A stretch of 64,000 nt of DNA from assembly GCF_000204055.1 (NCBI RefSeq), contig NW_006768823.1, forward strand, positions 89,540-153,539. The letters are read 5' to 3'. The position numbers were made by a program, and so were the translations under genes. Positions 11,317 through 22,302 of the stretch are shown here, piece by piece. The notes beneath the pieces are model-generated. The model saw nothing but the letters and a program-made list of their open reading frames with translations. It made no database searches and was not told the origin of the DNA. The stretch is from Melampsora larici-populina 98AG31 (taxonomy: Eukaryota > Basidiomycota > Pucciniomycetes > Pucciniales > Melampsoraceae). Position 1 is the first letter of the stretch. The number at the start of each line of letters is the position of its first letter.

Positions 11317-13889
11317 TCATTTTCTATCCCTCTGGTGGTGTCTGGGCTATCTGGTCATCTCCAACTATGCAATACATGGGGTTATGAAGTTCATGTACAA
11401 TTCGTCATCAATCTAAGATATCATGCCAAACCGCCATAAGTCGTTATCAACACCATCATGTATTGCCCTCTGCGCCTCCCTTCAATTGCTATCCCGCCCC
11501 CCAATGCCTTGAAGTTTTGACACCGGCTCTCACGTTATCAACCTAATTTGCGATCGATATCCTGTGACATTGACGTCATTCAGCCGAATTCACTCAGTAA
11601 CGCTCCACGCTATCACTTGACCAAGTGGATCCCAAAATGACACCGTGGTGATTTACTCATCGTTTTCGCAACTTCTTCAGCTGTGTCAAAACAGTATCCG
11701 AGAACCCTTAACGTTGGAATGAGTTATCTCGACTAGGGTGGAGCCAGCAGATCTCTATTCAAGCTACCAGACCCAACCAGCACTCCCCTTTGATCATCCC
11801 CTGAGGCCGGGTCAAGCGTTTGAGCTCACTAGGCTATTGCCCGCATTTCTAACCTAACAGTAGACTTGCGCCCAAGTCATACCAACCTGCTGAGCACCTG
11901 AACCCCACTTGAGTCGGTGTTGAGTCAGTGTTGACCTTTCAACACTGAGTCGGGTTGAGAATTCGAAGGGTGGTGACACCAGAAGCGTTGTGACAGGACC
12001 CAGGATTGCCCCTATGTAGGATCTGGATTCCTTTTGAGCTCCCTCGGAACTGCGGTCCTGCAAAAAAACTAAGAGCCTCCACCAAGGTCCAGGTGCAATT
12101 TTCACTAGCTTAACAACAAGCCCGCTGCCAGGTGATTTTTCTCGGCCTTGTCCGCCCCTGGTACAGGGGGCTGCACATTAAACGACAAACGGAGCGTGAC
12201 TAATAGCCTCCTTTTGGTGGGCGTTTTTTCACTTCACTTTTTCACCACGAGTCACAAGTCCATTGGTTCCAAAAAAAGAGTCAGGTGAGCTCTAATGAGT
12301 TCTGAAGGAAATGGCCTCTTCAGAATCTTGACAGAGCTCATGATTGTGTCAATTCATTGAAGCTCCTTATTTTTGGATTTGAAATTTCAAACCCTGAGAT
12401 TGTCATGTGTACCCTCAGAAAGGCTTGAGAGATGGTCAATTGACTCCCTGTAATGTCTTTGAACAAACTGGTTACAGTTGTTGCTTGTTTCCCAGCTGGA
12501 TTCTTGTGAGCTGGCACATTTTGATTCTCTTTTTTTTCTAATAGAAGTTAAGTACAAGATGCTGAACTCGTACCAGCCAGTTTCAGAAATCAGATCAAAG
12601 CAATATTGAATGAGATAGGATGGATTGTATCCAAAAGTGACCCAAATTTCACTTTTTGGGGCTATTGGTCACGCCAGAGATGTTGTTTAATGTGCAAGTC
12701 CCTCGTGCCTTGGCTTTGGGTTACCGTGAGCTTTTGCACAATTGGACTTGGGTTAAATTAGCAATTTTTGCACTTTTGTAAATGTTTTCCAACTTGAGAG
12801 TGGATGGCTTCAGGATCAGCGCACCAGTTCATTTAAGCTTGAGCAAGTTACTTTGAGTTTGAGTGACAGACAATAGGCTGTCACATGTTGACCTGTGTAA
12901 ACCCATGTCCTCCTGGAATGTCCCATTGAAAGTTTGTTCTGATGTCACTGTGGCACTGGCAACCAATAGTAGCATGAACTTGTAATAATGGTCTGCCTGC
13001 AAGTGTGCAGTCCAACTCCAACCTCACGTGCTATACCGTCCCCTCTTTCAACCTCATCCTCAGCCACTGAAGCCCATGCAAGCCAAATCTCTACTCTTCC
13101 AACCCAACAATTTCACTATCCGTAGGTCTCTGGCCTTGGGTAACTCAACGCTGATGCTTGTGTGGTGCCATCTTTACAAGATTGAAGAGCTTTACAAAAT
13201 CTCAATATAGATGACTAGGGATACGGCAAAGAAAATACACAAGGATATATACACATGTATGCCCTATTCTAACACCTTTCGCAGATATTGGGTTCAGCAG
13301 TTTTTACTACAATTGCTCAAGATCCATAACTTTGAGCATTCATTTCATGTCACCAAGCTGATGCAAAGCATCCCAAATCTAGAGATGTGCAAGATAAAGC
13401 ATTATTTGATTGGAAAAAGCCTGAAAATTTTTATGAGACCTCCTTGCATAGTAAGGAAATTTCAAGTTTAGAAATACAAGTTTCCATTTCTTTAAAGATA
13501 TTCTTCTTGAGCTGACAAGCATGCAAGATCAGTAGATGATGTGCATCTACTTTGGTTTTCAGAGGTGTTGCCCATGACAAGTCTCAGCCAAACCATGTGA
13601 GGCTTGACAAGAAGAAACTGTTCTTGTAGTTGATTGGATTGTGCAACAGGTTTCAAAGCGATAATTAACTCTCATATGAGACGTAAAATGTGAAAAAGCA
13701 TGAAAAACAAGCCCCATGTTGTTTGTTTTTGATGTCAAAAAAACGGGAAAATGTGCCTGGTCTCTAGTATTGATACAATAAATTTTCAGTAAATTTACTG
13801 TACATGTCTGTAAAGTACAAAATCACAGTATCTGTACATTGTGGTGAGCAGGATCTTTACTTGAGCAAAAAAATTATTATGCAGAAAAT
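11317..13889. other. Long intergenic region, no gene recognised
   Basis: The 3' flank of RPS16 is followed by 2.5 kb with only short, unsupported open frames. A short inverted motif (GTGTTGACCTTTCAACACTG, about 11930-11949) and several Gly/Cys-poor shadows are present. I see no splice-linked exons, RNA gene or clear transposon ends. Confidence 0.4.
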
Positions 13890-14043
13890 TGTGTTTTTTG
13901 GTCAAAGTCAAATTCTATGTCTTTGGTTTGAAGCTCAAAAATATGTACTTCTGAGCCAGAAACATAGTTTTTCCTGGTTGTGTGTAGTTGTGAAAACAGA
14001 AAAAAAACTATGTCTGGCAAAGTATACACAGCTTCGAGTACTG
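13890..14043 (+). repeat. Partial copy of the GGTACTCAAAGC MITE family
   Basis: This stretch matches, with moderate divergence, the reverse complement of the complete element at 54449-54660. Shared blocks are the one around TTTGAAGCTC..AAATATGTACTTC, then TTTTTCCTGGTTGT, then the end GTATACACAGCTTCGAGTAC. Only one end is recognisable here. The other half is missing or too diverged. Confidence 0.6.
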
Positions 14044-14478
14044 TAAGAGCATCCACAGCTGTGCCGTAAATTCGTACCGTACAGAGCCTTGCACAGATCA
14101 GTTAGGGCAGTGTTTGAGGTATAAAAAAACCTTCCACAACCGTAATTCCCTACAGTACGGTTAGTAGCATTATTTAGCATGATTTTCTCATATGCTATGA
14201 GCAAGTGAGAAAGACTGCAGTTTTCATCACTCAGGGATGATCAAGATTGATCAGAAATGATTGATCACCTTTCAACCTTTCAAAAAGTCATGATCACTCA
14301 ACAGTCATTGTTCTCAAACCTCTTGGCTCTTTCAAGTGCACATCATCTTGGGAATGAACAGAATATCATCACCTTTAAAATAGCTACATCATTTTGTTTT
14401 CATGCCTTTTGAATAACACAATTGTGACAATTTCATTTGTTCTCAATCCTTTTTTTGAATTCCTTGTGATTGGTAACT

Positions 14479-14646
14479 CGTTATTAACAAAAGGGAATGG
14501 GATAATCGGACTTGTCATGTAACGGTACTGACCTATTCGGGTTCTGGTGGTTACTTTCGTTTGACAGCAATGAGGTCATTGTTTACCACCAGCTGTTTAC
14601 CGTTCCATCAACCTATTATCCCATTGCGTTTACTTTTGTCGATAAC
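14479..14646. repeat. Imperfect 165-bp palindrome upstream of the gag-like frame
   Basis: GTTATTAACAAAAG plus ATGGGATAAT on the left pairs with the reverse complement of CTATTATCCCAT and CTTTTGTCGATAAC on the right. Inner blocks (TAACGGTA / TACCGTT and CTGGTGGT / ACCACCAG) also pair. The palindrome may be a terminal structure of the DIRS-like element or a small foldback element next to it. No counterpart was found at the 3' side by eye. Confidence 0.55.
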
Positions 14647-14819
14647 AGTTCTCTTTTAAACCTTTCTTCGTTATAATTTTAGCGGTAAAGCATATCTAAG
14701 AAAAAGAACCCATACAATTCGTTCTCTAAAAGATTCTTTTTCTCTACAAAGAAGAAAGTTATTAATTTCTCTAGTCAAGAGTCATCACTTTCTCTAATTG
14801 AGACCTGTTTACCAGTCAA

Positions 14820-16289
14820 ATGAGTGATGCAGCCTCCTTCGATTTCAACAATGCTAGGGAAGTGCAAGAGAAGTTGGAAGCCCTTACCAATGCATATATT
14901 AATGCAAACGGCTCCGTTAACAAAACAATGCGTTGGGTTCGATCTGAATATTCAAAGATTGTTCCCTACAAAGCAAGGAATTGGTACCAACAATGGTCAA
15001 AATTCGCTTCAGATCTTATCAAACTGGACGAGAATGAAACTCGGCCCATCCACCAAAACGAGGGACCTGTTCCTACAGGCCCGGTTGCTTCAGAAGAAGA
15101 CCCAGTATTTGTCTTTGATCTGTCTTCAAACCCCACATTTCCACCAGATGACCTTCAAAGTAACCGCTCCAGAAGATCAAAATCTCCAACGCCAGATGTT
15201 AACAAAGATGGAGATCAGGTCCCGATCATGTCTCAGAAACAAATCGACGACACCCAAAAAGTTAGAAACTTATTGGATCTCCAAGTCCATCCATCTTCTT
15301 CTAAAAAAGGGAAAGGAACGAGATCAAAAGAGGATAGTGAAGCCGACTCAGACATATCAGATTCTGACGATAAACTGGATAAGCAGCAAAAGAAGTGGGA
15401 CTTCTTTCCTAGAACTACAGAAGGTCCCCAGTCTAAAGAGCATTACACTCCGAGTGCGAAGAGATTTGCTGCAGCACCAGACGGCTACATCTCTAGTTTA
15501 TCAGCGGCAGTCAAGAGTTTCAACAATTCTGTCAAACCACCGGATTTTCCTGACAATCTATCAAAAGAGTTGTTACAAGGAAAATACATCGATCTTTGAC
15601 GTATCAAAGGGGAATATTTACAATCGAAGAAAGGCATGGCCGCAGCTCTCATGGTCGCGGGAGGTGATAGGAAGCTTGAACTTCAGAACAAAATGCAGTC
15701 TCGAGAACTTAACGACATTCAGGAGTGGTTCTATTACTTTGATATTCTTCAAAAAACGTACCAGGAAGCCTTTCCCAGTTGCTATAAAGATTTTGTATTA
15801 TATTCGGAGTTCATTAAAGATCAACATATGTCAGACGGCAGTCCAGCAAATTGGATTTGCGTGGCGAATTTCGATGCAGCACTTAGAGGAAAGTTTGCGT
15901 CGAATAAAGACATATCTTTTGCAGACTGGGCACACCCAAAGCTTTCGACACTCAAGACGAGATACATGGAAGGAGCTTATCGTAGTTCAGTTCCGATGGC
16001 TTCGACGAGCGGTTCTCAACAAGTGTATAATTGACCATTCAATTCTCAAATCAACAATAGACGACGGGCTACGACAATGCCACAAGCTCCTATTAGGAAG
16101 TCTCTTAATTCTCCTGCATTTTTTGATGTTGAGCATAAGCATAAAGGAAAATTTGCAATTGAGGATCCGGGGGATTCTAAAGAGTTTGAGCAGTTTTGCT
16201 ATGAGTGGAACTTGTATGAAACTTGCAAGTACGGCGCAAAATGTCGTCGACTCCACAGATGTAACGTCAAAGGATGTAAACATGTCTAA
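14820..16289 (+). pseudogene. DIRS/Ngaro-like retrotransposon gag-like protein with CCCH finger
   Basis: The reading frame starts MSDAASFDFNNAREVQEKLE at 14820 and runs through an acidic Ser-rich middle to FPDNLSKELLQGKYIDL. It is then interrupted by TGA at 15597 but continues in the same frame (GMAAALMVAGGDRKLELQNK at about 15636). A second TGA at 16032 is followed in frame by residues ending in a finger of pattern C-x8-C-x5-C-x3-H (CYEWNLYETCKYGAKCRRLH) at about 16198-16260. Nucleic-acid-binding fingers at the end of ORF1 are usual for tyrosine-recombinase retrotransposons. Both stops are TGA, so single transitions could explain the breaks. A long overlapping frame in +1 is discussed under findings. 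Confidence 0.75.
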
Positions 16290-16469
16290 TAATATTTTAT
16301 CAAATGACAGAAATTTTGCTACAGGGTCGACTTCTTCAGCATTGATCTCTGTAAACAGTGATATTAGATCGGAAGTGGATCCGGATCAAAAATTTCTGCG
16401 CGGTTATATTTGGGATGGGGTAATCCGATGGGTTTTCTCAGGCAATCAAATCGAGTTTATATGCAAGAC

Positions 16470-18215
16470 CTTTTCCAGACGCTCCTTCTTTGGAAGAGGA
16501 CAAAGACGCTGCCTACATTCTGAATCAATACCATCACCTATTCAAGATAAAAACACCTATCAATGTTGATAAAATGGAAACACTTTTGGTTAACCATCCG
16601 AATCAATTGTTTGTTAAGTCCGTGCTTAAAGGGTTGAGAGTTGGTTTTTGGCCAAGTTCAGCTCTTCCTTCATCAGATATCATTGAAGGACCAAATCATA
16701 TAAAGAACGACGAGCATCAAATCATTCTCGAACAACAATGCCAAGAAGAGATAGATAAAGGAAGGTTCTCAGAAGAGTTTTCTACGTTACTTCTTGGAAT
16801 GAAAGTTATTCCCCTTTTAATGGTATCCAACAAAAGATTCTTTAAAAATGCGCGTCTGTTCTAACATGAGTTCAGGTCGACCATCCCCAAACGATATTAT
16901 TGACAAAAACAACATTGAAGTCAATTACGATTCACTAAAATCCTTCATCCCCTTTTTAATTGATATGAAGAGGGAGTTTGGAGATGTAGTGTTATTTAAA
17001 TCCGACATTGAGAACGCATTCAGAACGATTCCTCTTCACAAGCAGTATCAAATTTGTCAAATATATCAGATCAAAAAGAAATTCAGAGCTGATGACATGT
17101 TAACTTTTGGTTCTTCAGCGTCCCCTCACATTTGGTGTGGGGTGTTTTCATTAGTACTATGGATAGCAGAATTTGTATTCGATATTAAGTATATGAATAA
17201 TATGATGGATGATGTCTGGGGGGTTTGTTCAGCAAAGCATCTAGTGAATTTCAAGAATCATCGTATCCCGACTCCTCAAGCAAAGCTTCTCAATTTATTC
17301 GACATTTTAGGTTTTCCATGGGTATGGAAAAAACAACTTCATGGCCCGGTTATTGAAATCATAGGTCATGTGGTAGATTCTGAAAAAATGATTTTCTTTT
17401 TACATCCGGATAAGAAAGTAAAATTGGTCAAGACTGTTGAAGATTTTGTTTTACAACCAAGTCATTCTCTGAAAGAATGACAGGAATTGTTAGGTCATGC
17501 GTCATGGGCTTGCACATCAATGCCCTGGGGAAGATTCGCCTTACAAAGTTCATATGAAAAAATTGCTGGGAAAACGGAACGGTTTCTTCATATTCATCTT
17601 AATAAAGAGATTCAAAAGGATTTAAGGTGGTTAACAAATTTTTTCAGAGACTCCGATGCAATTAAGGTCCTCGAAACATCTTGCTGGGGTTTAGTAGACG
17701 CGGATTCAGTTTTTTATACAGATGCTTGCATGACAGGTATTGGCATCTGGGAACCAGGAACTGCTTTAGGTCTGTATTATATTTTACCTCCACCAGAGCG
17801 AAACATGTTCTGGGCAGAGCTGTTAGGTGTAATTTCGGCGATTGACGTTGGCATCAATAAAGGTTCGAAACGGATCTTTGTGCATTCGGACAACAAATTG
17901 GTCGTTGATCTCTTCAGTTCCCACTGTCCTAATCGGATAGTTCGTCCTCTTTTTTGTTATAGCATCATTCGCTTATTAGAGGCCAGGGCAGACGTGCGCG
18001 TCATGCATGTCTCAGCTGAAAACAATTCATCTGCTGATAAATTATCTCGACAAAAAGTTCTATTAACAGAACGCTCTTATGATATTCTTTGTCAAGAGAT
18101 CGGTGCAGCGTCTATTTCGTATTTAAAAATTAATTCATTGTTAGCGTCAGGAGGTTTTGAAGCGAATTTGTCAATTTTGAATTCCAACATCCAACCATGG
18201 GTAGATCTTCAATGA
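16470..18215 (+). pseudogene. Reverse transcriptase-RNase H of DIRS/Ngaro-like element
   Basis: The N-terminal part reads ARPFPDAPSLEEDKDAAYIL and TPINVDKMETLLVNHPNQ, then GLRVGFWP, a block typical of DIRS-group polyproteins. A 1-base frameshift lies near 16850. The RT then shows motif A (KSDIENAFRTIPLH, about 17000), motif B (TFGSSASPHIW) and motif C (NNMMDDVWG, about 17205). TGA at 17478 replaces the Trp expected in LKEWQ. The following frame has LLGHASWA and an RNase H domain with the acidic residues in FYTDACMTGIGIW, AELLGVISAID and HSDNKLVVDLF. No methyltransferase domain is seen, which fits Ngaro-like or PAT-like better than true DIRS. It is damaged by few lesions and may be fairly young. 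Confidence 0.85.
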
Positions 18216-19176
18216 AGAAGTCTGCTATTAAACACATTACATTATCAGATTTACGAAAATTAGCAGATGAAGATCGGCGTTCTACAGTTTCAAAACCCAC
18301 CCTCATCAAATACAAATCCGGTTTTCGAAGCTTTGCGAATTTTTGTCTTTTATTTAAACAACCTTTTATTCCCAACATTAGAAACTTATGTGACTTTGCA
18401 TCTTTCGCTAGTCGTTCTATTTCACCGAGATCTGTCCGAGCCTATTTAGTAGGCATCCGCCATATATTTAAATTAAATTTTCCTTCGGTTGTTTGTCAAA
18501 CTCATCATCAGGATGTGAAAGATACTATGAAGTCTTGTATGAAGGCTTGGTCAAAACCGGTTAAAAGAAAAAATCCACTAACCTTACAACAAATTGAAAC
18601 AGTCGTAGCTAATTCTTCAAATTCTCATGATGATAAACTGTTTTTAGCCATGTTGGGCATAGGATTCGGAGGTTTACATCGTCTTGGAGAATTGACGATC
18701 CCAGATTCAAAATTCTTATTTGATGAGAAGAAGATTATCTTACGAGCGACTCTTCAATTTTCTTCATGCAAAAAATTCATCCAATATCATCTCCCTTATT
18801 CAAAATGTGATTCGACGTTCGTGGGAGCTCCTATCAGCATTCAATCATTCGAAAACACAACTGCTTGTCCGGTTACCCTTCTCAAATCTTATTTGCGATC
18901 AAGAGATATTCTTTTTATGGCGACGGCAGATCTTTTCATTACATCTTCCGGAATCCCTCCTTCTTGATCATGGTTTCTTTCCAGATTTCATAAATATTTT
19001 GACAAGTCATTTTCGGGTCACTCTTTACGATCAGGAGGTGCAACTGCTTTGGCTCAAGCTGGAGCTACCATGGATTATATTAAGAGTGCATGCAGGTGGT
19101 CATCAGAGGCTTTTCTGATTTACGTTCGTGGACATGTTGCTCTTCGTTTACCGGAAAATCAAAACCACGTGATTGG
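18197..19176 (+). pseudogene. Tyrosine recombinase of DIRS/Ngaro-like element
   Basis: The frame opens MGRSSMKKSAIKHITLSDL and overlaps the end of the RT-RNase H frame by about 19 bases. An N-terminal SAM-like core-binding region (YKSGFRSFANFC) precedes the catalytic domain. The first Arg is in GGLHRLGELTI (about 18670), the HxxR pair in HSLRSGGATALAQAG (about 19019), the fourth motif residue in SACRWSS, and the nucleophile Tyr in FLIYVRGH (about 19120). A TGA at 18965 interrupts the frame just before SWFLSRFHKYF. All catalytic residues of the family are otherwise present. The enzyme would integrate a circular DNA copy, so no target duplication is expected. Confidence 0.88.
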
Positions 19177-19199
19177 GCATGTGTCGCACGTAGGGGCTA

Positions 19200-20939
19200 A
19201 TGTTACATTCATTTAATTGTGAGTCCTTGATTATAATTATTATAATCAAAGGTTATTTCTTTATTTATACTTCATGCTATAAGCATGATAGTTTGGTAAT
19301 TAATGCCGTTCAGTGTTATTATATCACTGTATTTGATTTTTGGGCAGTACTAATTATTATGTTTCTTCCTCTCCTACTTCACCACTCTTTGAATACCCGG
19401 ATTATAGGCGGGTCGGAGAGGGTGTTTGTTTTGGTTTGGAGAAATTTATCATCCCTAGGCTATTAGCTTGGGGATTTCGCCCAAAAATGTTACGCTTGTT
19501 AAGAAGCATTTTACCTTACGTTCTTTCGTAAGTTTTCTTATCCCCGTTTCCAAAAAAAAGATCAAAGTCTTGCCAAAAGACTGTTCACTCTGTCCCAATT
19601 TCCGTTGGCTTTGAATTGATAATGATACAATGCGAATTGTGATTGAAAGGATGCGGTTGAACAAGAAGACGTGATTGTGCAATGAAACAATTGAATCTAA
19701 TGTTTATCCCAATTGCAATTGAAAGTGTAGTTGTAGGAAATTTGGCACAGTGGTTTTGAAATCATGGGAAAAGCAAGGTACGGAAGGATTTGGGGTGCAA
19801 GCCAAAATAGACCATATTTGGCCTATTTTGGCTCACACATAGAGAAATACCTAAGCAAAGTAAGTGTTTGAGGTAGACGGCTGTGCATGAAACTACCTCA
19901 AATATCTGCACGTTGTAGTATTGCTCAACAAGAGCTTTACAACACCTAAGAAGGGATAATCTACTACGTGTAATATAGTAGAAGTTGCCTAAAGACTGCC
20001 TTCTTCAAAGAAACCAGCACAAGGGCACTTGCTGACCACTTTGTGATTACAGGGAAAAAGATAAAGGCACCAGAGAAATAAAGCAATACTGTTGTGTAGT
20101 ATTATTCCCAGTTTTTTTAAGCGCAAAAAGTCCACACACTATGTTATTACTAGCAATACTGTTGTTAAGTATTATTCCCAATTTGACTTATAGTCTTTAA
20201 CACACGTAAATAAATTTCTCCTTGCTTTGAAGGGGCGGATTTAAGTGGTCTTAGTACAAATATAGTAATTAAATGATGATTTATAACACTACAACAAAGG
20301 TATAAGATGCAGAAAAGGGAACAACAATCCCAAAATCATCAAAGAGTATATATATCCACATGTAACAACCTCTACAACAGTCAACAGCCTCAAAAACCAG
20401 TCAAATCCGCCTAAAGAACCCTAAAAAACATGCAATGACACAATGTAATGATCTTGTTACTAATGTATGATGTAATTTTCACAGCCAAAAGTGATCAATG
20501 ACACAATGATGTAATGTACAGCACTTCTTAAGATGAATACAGATGATTTTTTCCTTGTAAACTAGCTGAAAACCAATTTTTGAGATTACAAATTTTTTCA
20601 GAAGTGATCCAATTTTGATCTACTATAGTGCATCTTGTAGCCCTCGTGATCCTGATCATTTATGACACCCATATGACCTATTTCTGATGAGTGATGAGTA
20701 AGATATTGAGTTGTGAAGTTAAGGTTTTTGGTGTTACATGTTGACTTGTGACTGTAAATTTGAGATTCACACCAATTTCTTATTTGCCTTATAGCTTTTT
20801 ACATACACCTCCGTTACTAATGATTTAAAGTTTTTACATTATGTAATCCACTCTTCTGCGTTGAATGAGCTATCTACCAACTTAATCTGACGTCATTTGA
20901 CATATGTAATTAGCTGAAACCTTCATTTTCCACGAAATT
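19200..20939. other. 3' region of the retroelement and flank, no gene
   Basis: 19200-19560 probably belongs to the 3' untranslated or terminal part of the DIRS-like element and contains a hairpin CTTACGTTCTTTCGTAAG (19514-19531). The rest is AT-rich. A 30-bp direct repeat around CAATACTGTTG..AGTATTATTCCCA occurs at 20084-20113 and 20154-20183. No coding signal is seen. Confidence 0.45.
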
Positions 20940-22185
20940 CACCCATTTTCTTCACTTTTCACAGCTACTACTCTCTTTTTCTTGCTCATGTAATATGACA
21001 GCATCTTCTGTAACCTTAAAAATCCCGGAAAATCCTCTTGGCAACCTTAATTTCCACTACTACCACCATTACATATGTAAACTACACGCATAACCCTTGT
21101 TTACCAACTTCAAAAAAGTACCTTTCTGCTAATAACTTCTGTTTTCCCTTATCAACCTTGAAGATTAAAACTGTTACTGTATAATAAAATGTTTTTCTTT
21201 TATATTCTAACCTTATAAAACCCATAACCTAATTATAAATAAGCTAAAAACCATTTTCCAACTTTTACACCTATATTTTCAAATTTTTCTTATCTTTTCT
21301 TTTTCTGTCTTTTTGTAATAACTTTGTAAGTAAACTATGTTGATCTTAAGAATAATTTTGAAATGAGATGACATAATATTGAGCCAATAAGTATACATAA
21401 GCCTCTAAGAGCTTCAATTGATCTGAAATCCTGAATTTCAAATTTCCTGCTACACTGAAGTTTTCTAATAACTTGGTAAAGTAAAGATGATTAATTTTCT
21501 TGCTTGTTATCATAAATAGATCACCACAACGTCACAGATTTACCGCACAGCTGTGGATGCTCTAAATGGACTCTGTTCCACTCGTGCGTGTTCTGTGAAA
21601 AAATCTGCAAGTTGTCTCAAAATACCAAGTTTTGACTTTCAGTGTTGCTCAAAATGGGTTGACACCCCAACTTGAGAACAAACAGTTCAAAAGGTATCAT
21701 TTTCATAACAATTGATCAAAATCAAAAAAATAATCATTTGAAGAATCAATTGGATAACAATTGATTCAAAAAAAATTGAAAACAATTGATTTGAAAAACA
21801 TTGATCTGAAAACAAACAATTTAAAAAAAGATGTGAGAACAAACAATTTGACAACATGGAGACAGAGCTCCCAACTACTGGTCACTGGCAGGTCAGTGCA
21901 CCCTATGTCCCCAAAATGGTTTCAACAAAACCTCAATTTGGTTTTAGCATAACATTCATCTGCTATCAAGATGTTTTGGGTCATGCCACCAAAATTGAGA
22001 TGATGTCATACAGCATTTTAAATCTGTACAAAACTGCTACTGTATTTCCCCACCAAGAATATATAGTTCATTAACCTTTGTGACAGAAATTGACTTAGTT
22101 ATTGAGGTTTGAAAAAAACATCACGGACAAAAAATACTATTTTTGTACTATACCTAAGAATTGATTCTGGAATATCTTCCACCTT
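20940..22185 (+). repeat. Left arm of large imperfect inverted repeat
   Basis: Blocks in this arm match, reverse-complemented and in order, the right arm at 23780-26445. Examples are TACATATGTAAACT (21073) with AGTTTACATATGTA (26306), AAAACCCATAA (21219) with its complement near 26190, CAAACAATT-type tracts at 21700-21850, GCACTGACCTGCCAGTGAC-like sequence, and GAATTGATTCTGGAATATCTT (22158) with its complement at 23785. Identity is roughly 70-85% by eye. The centre between the arms holds the Tc1/mariner element. Confidence 0.75.
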
Positions 22186-22302
22186 TATCAATTTCCATAC
22201 ACAGAAAAATTGATATTCATTTTGAAAGTATGTTTCTCCATGTTTTTGTCCCCTAAAGCCTTCCTGTATGGGCAGTATTTCTATATGTAATTGTGGTGTG
22301 TA

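Larger units (their letters stand above)
14047..21562. mobile_element. PIF/Harbinger-like TIR-bounded unit with nested retroelement
   Basis: The left end reads GAGCATCCACAGCTGTGCCG and the right end, reverse-complemented, reads GAGCATCCACAGCTGTGCGG. The inverted repeat extends to about 26 bp (GTAAAT shared). Both sides are flanked by TAA (14044-14046 and 21563-21565), the 3-bp TWA duplication typical of PIF/Harbinger elements. No Harbinger transposase is visible, so the unit would be non-autonomous and enlarged by the DIRS-like retroelement inside it (about 14.5-19.5 kb). The right part (20940-21530) also belongs to the left arm of a large inverted repeat. Confidence 0.6.
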
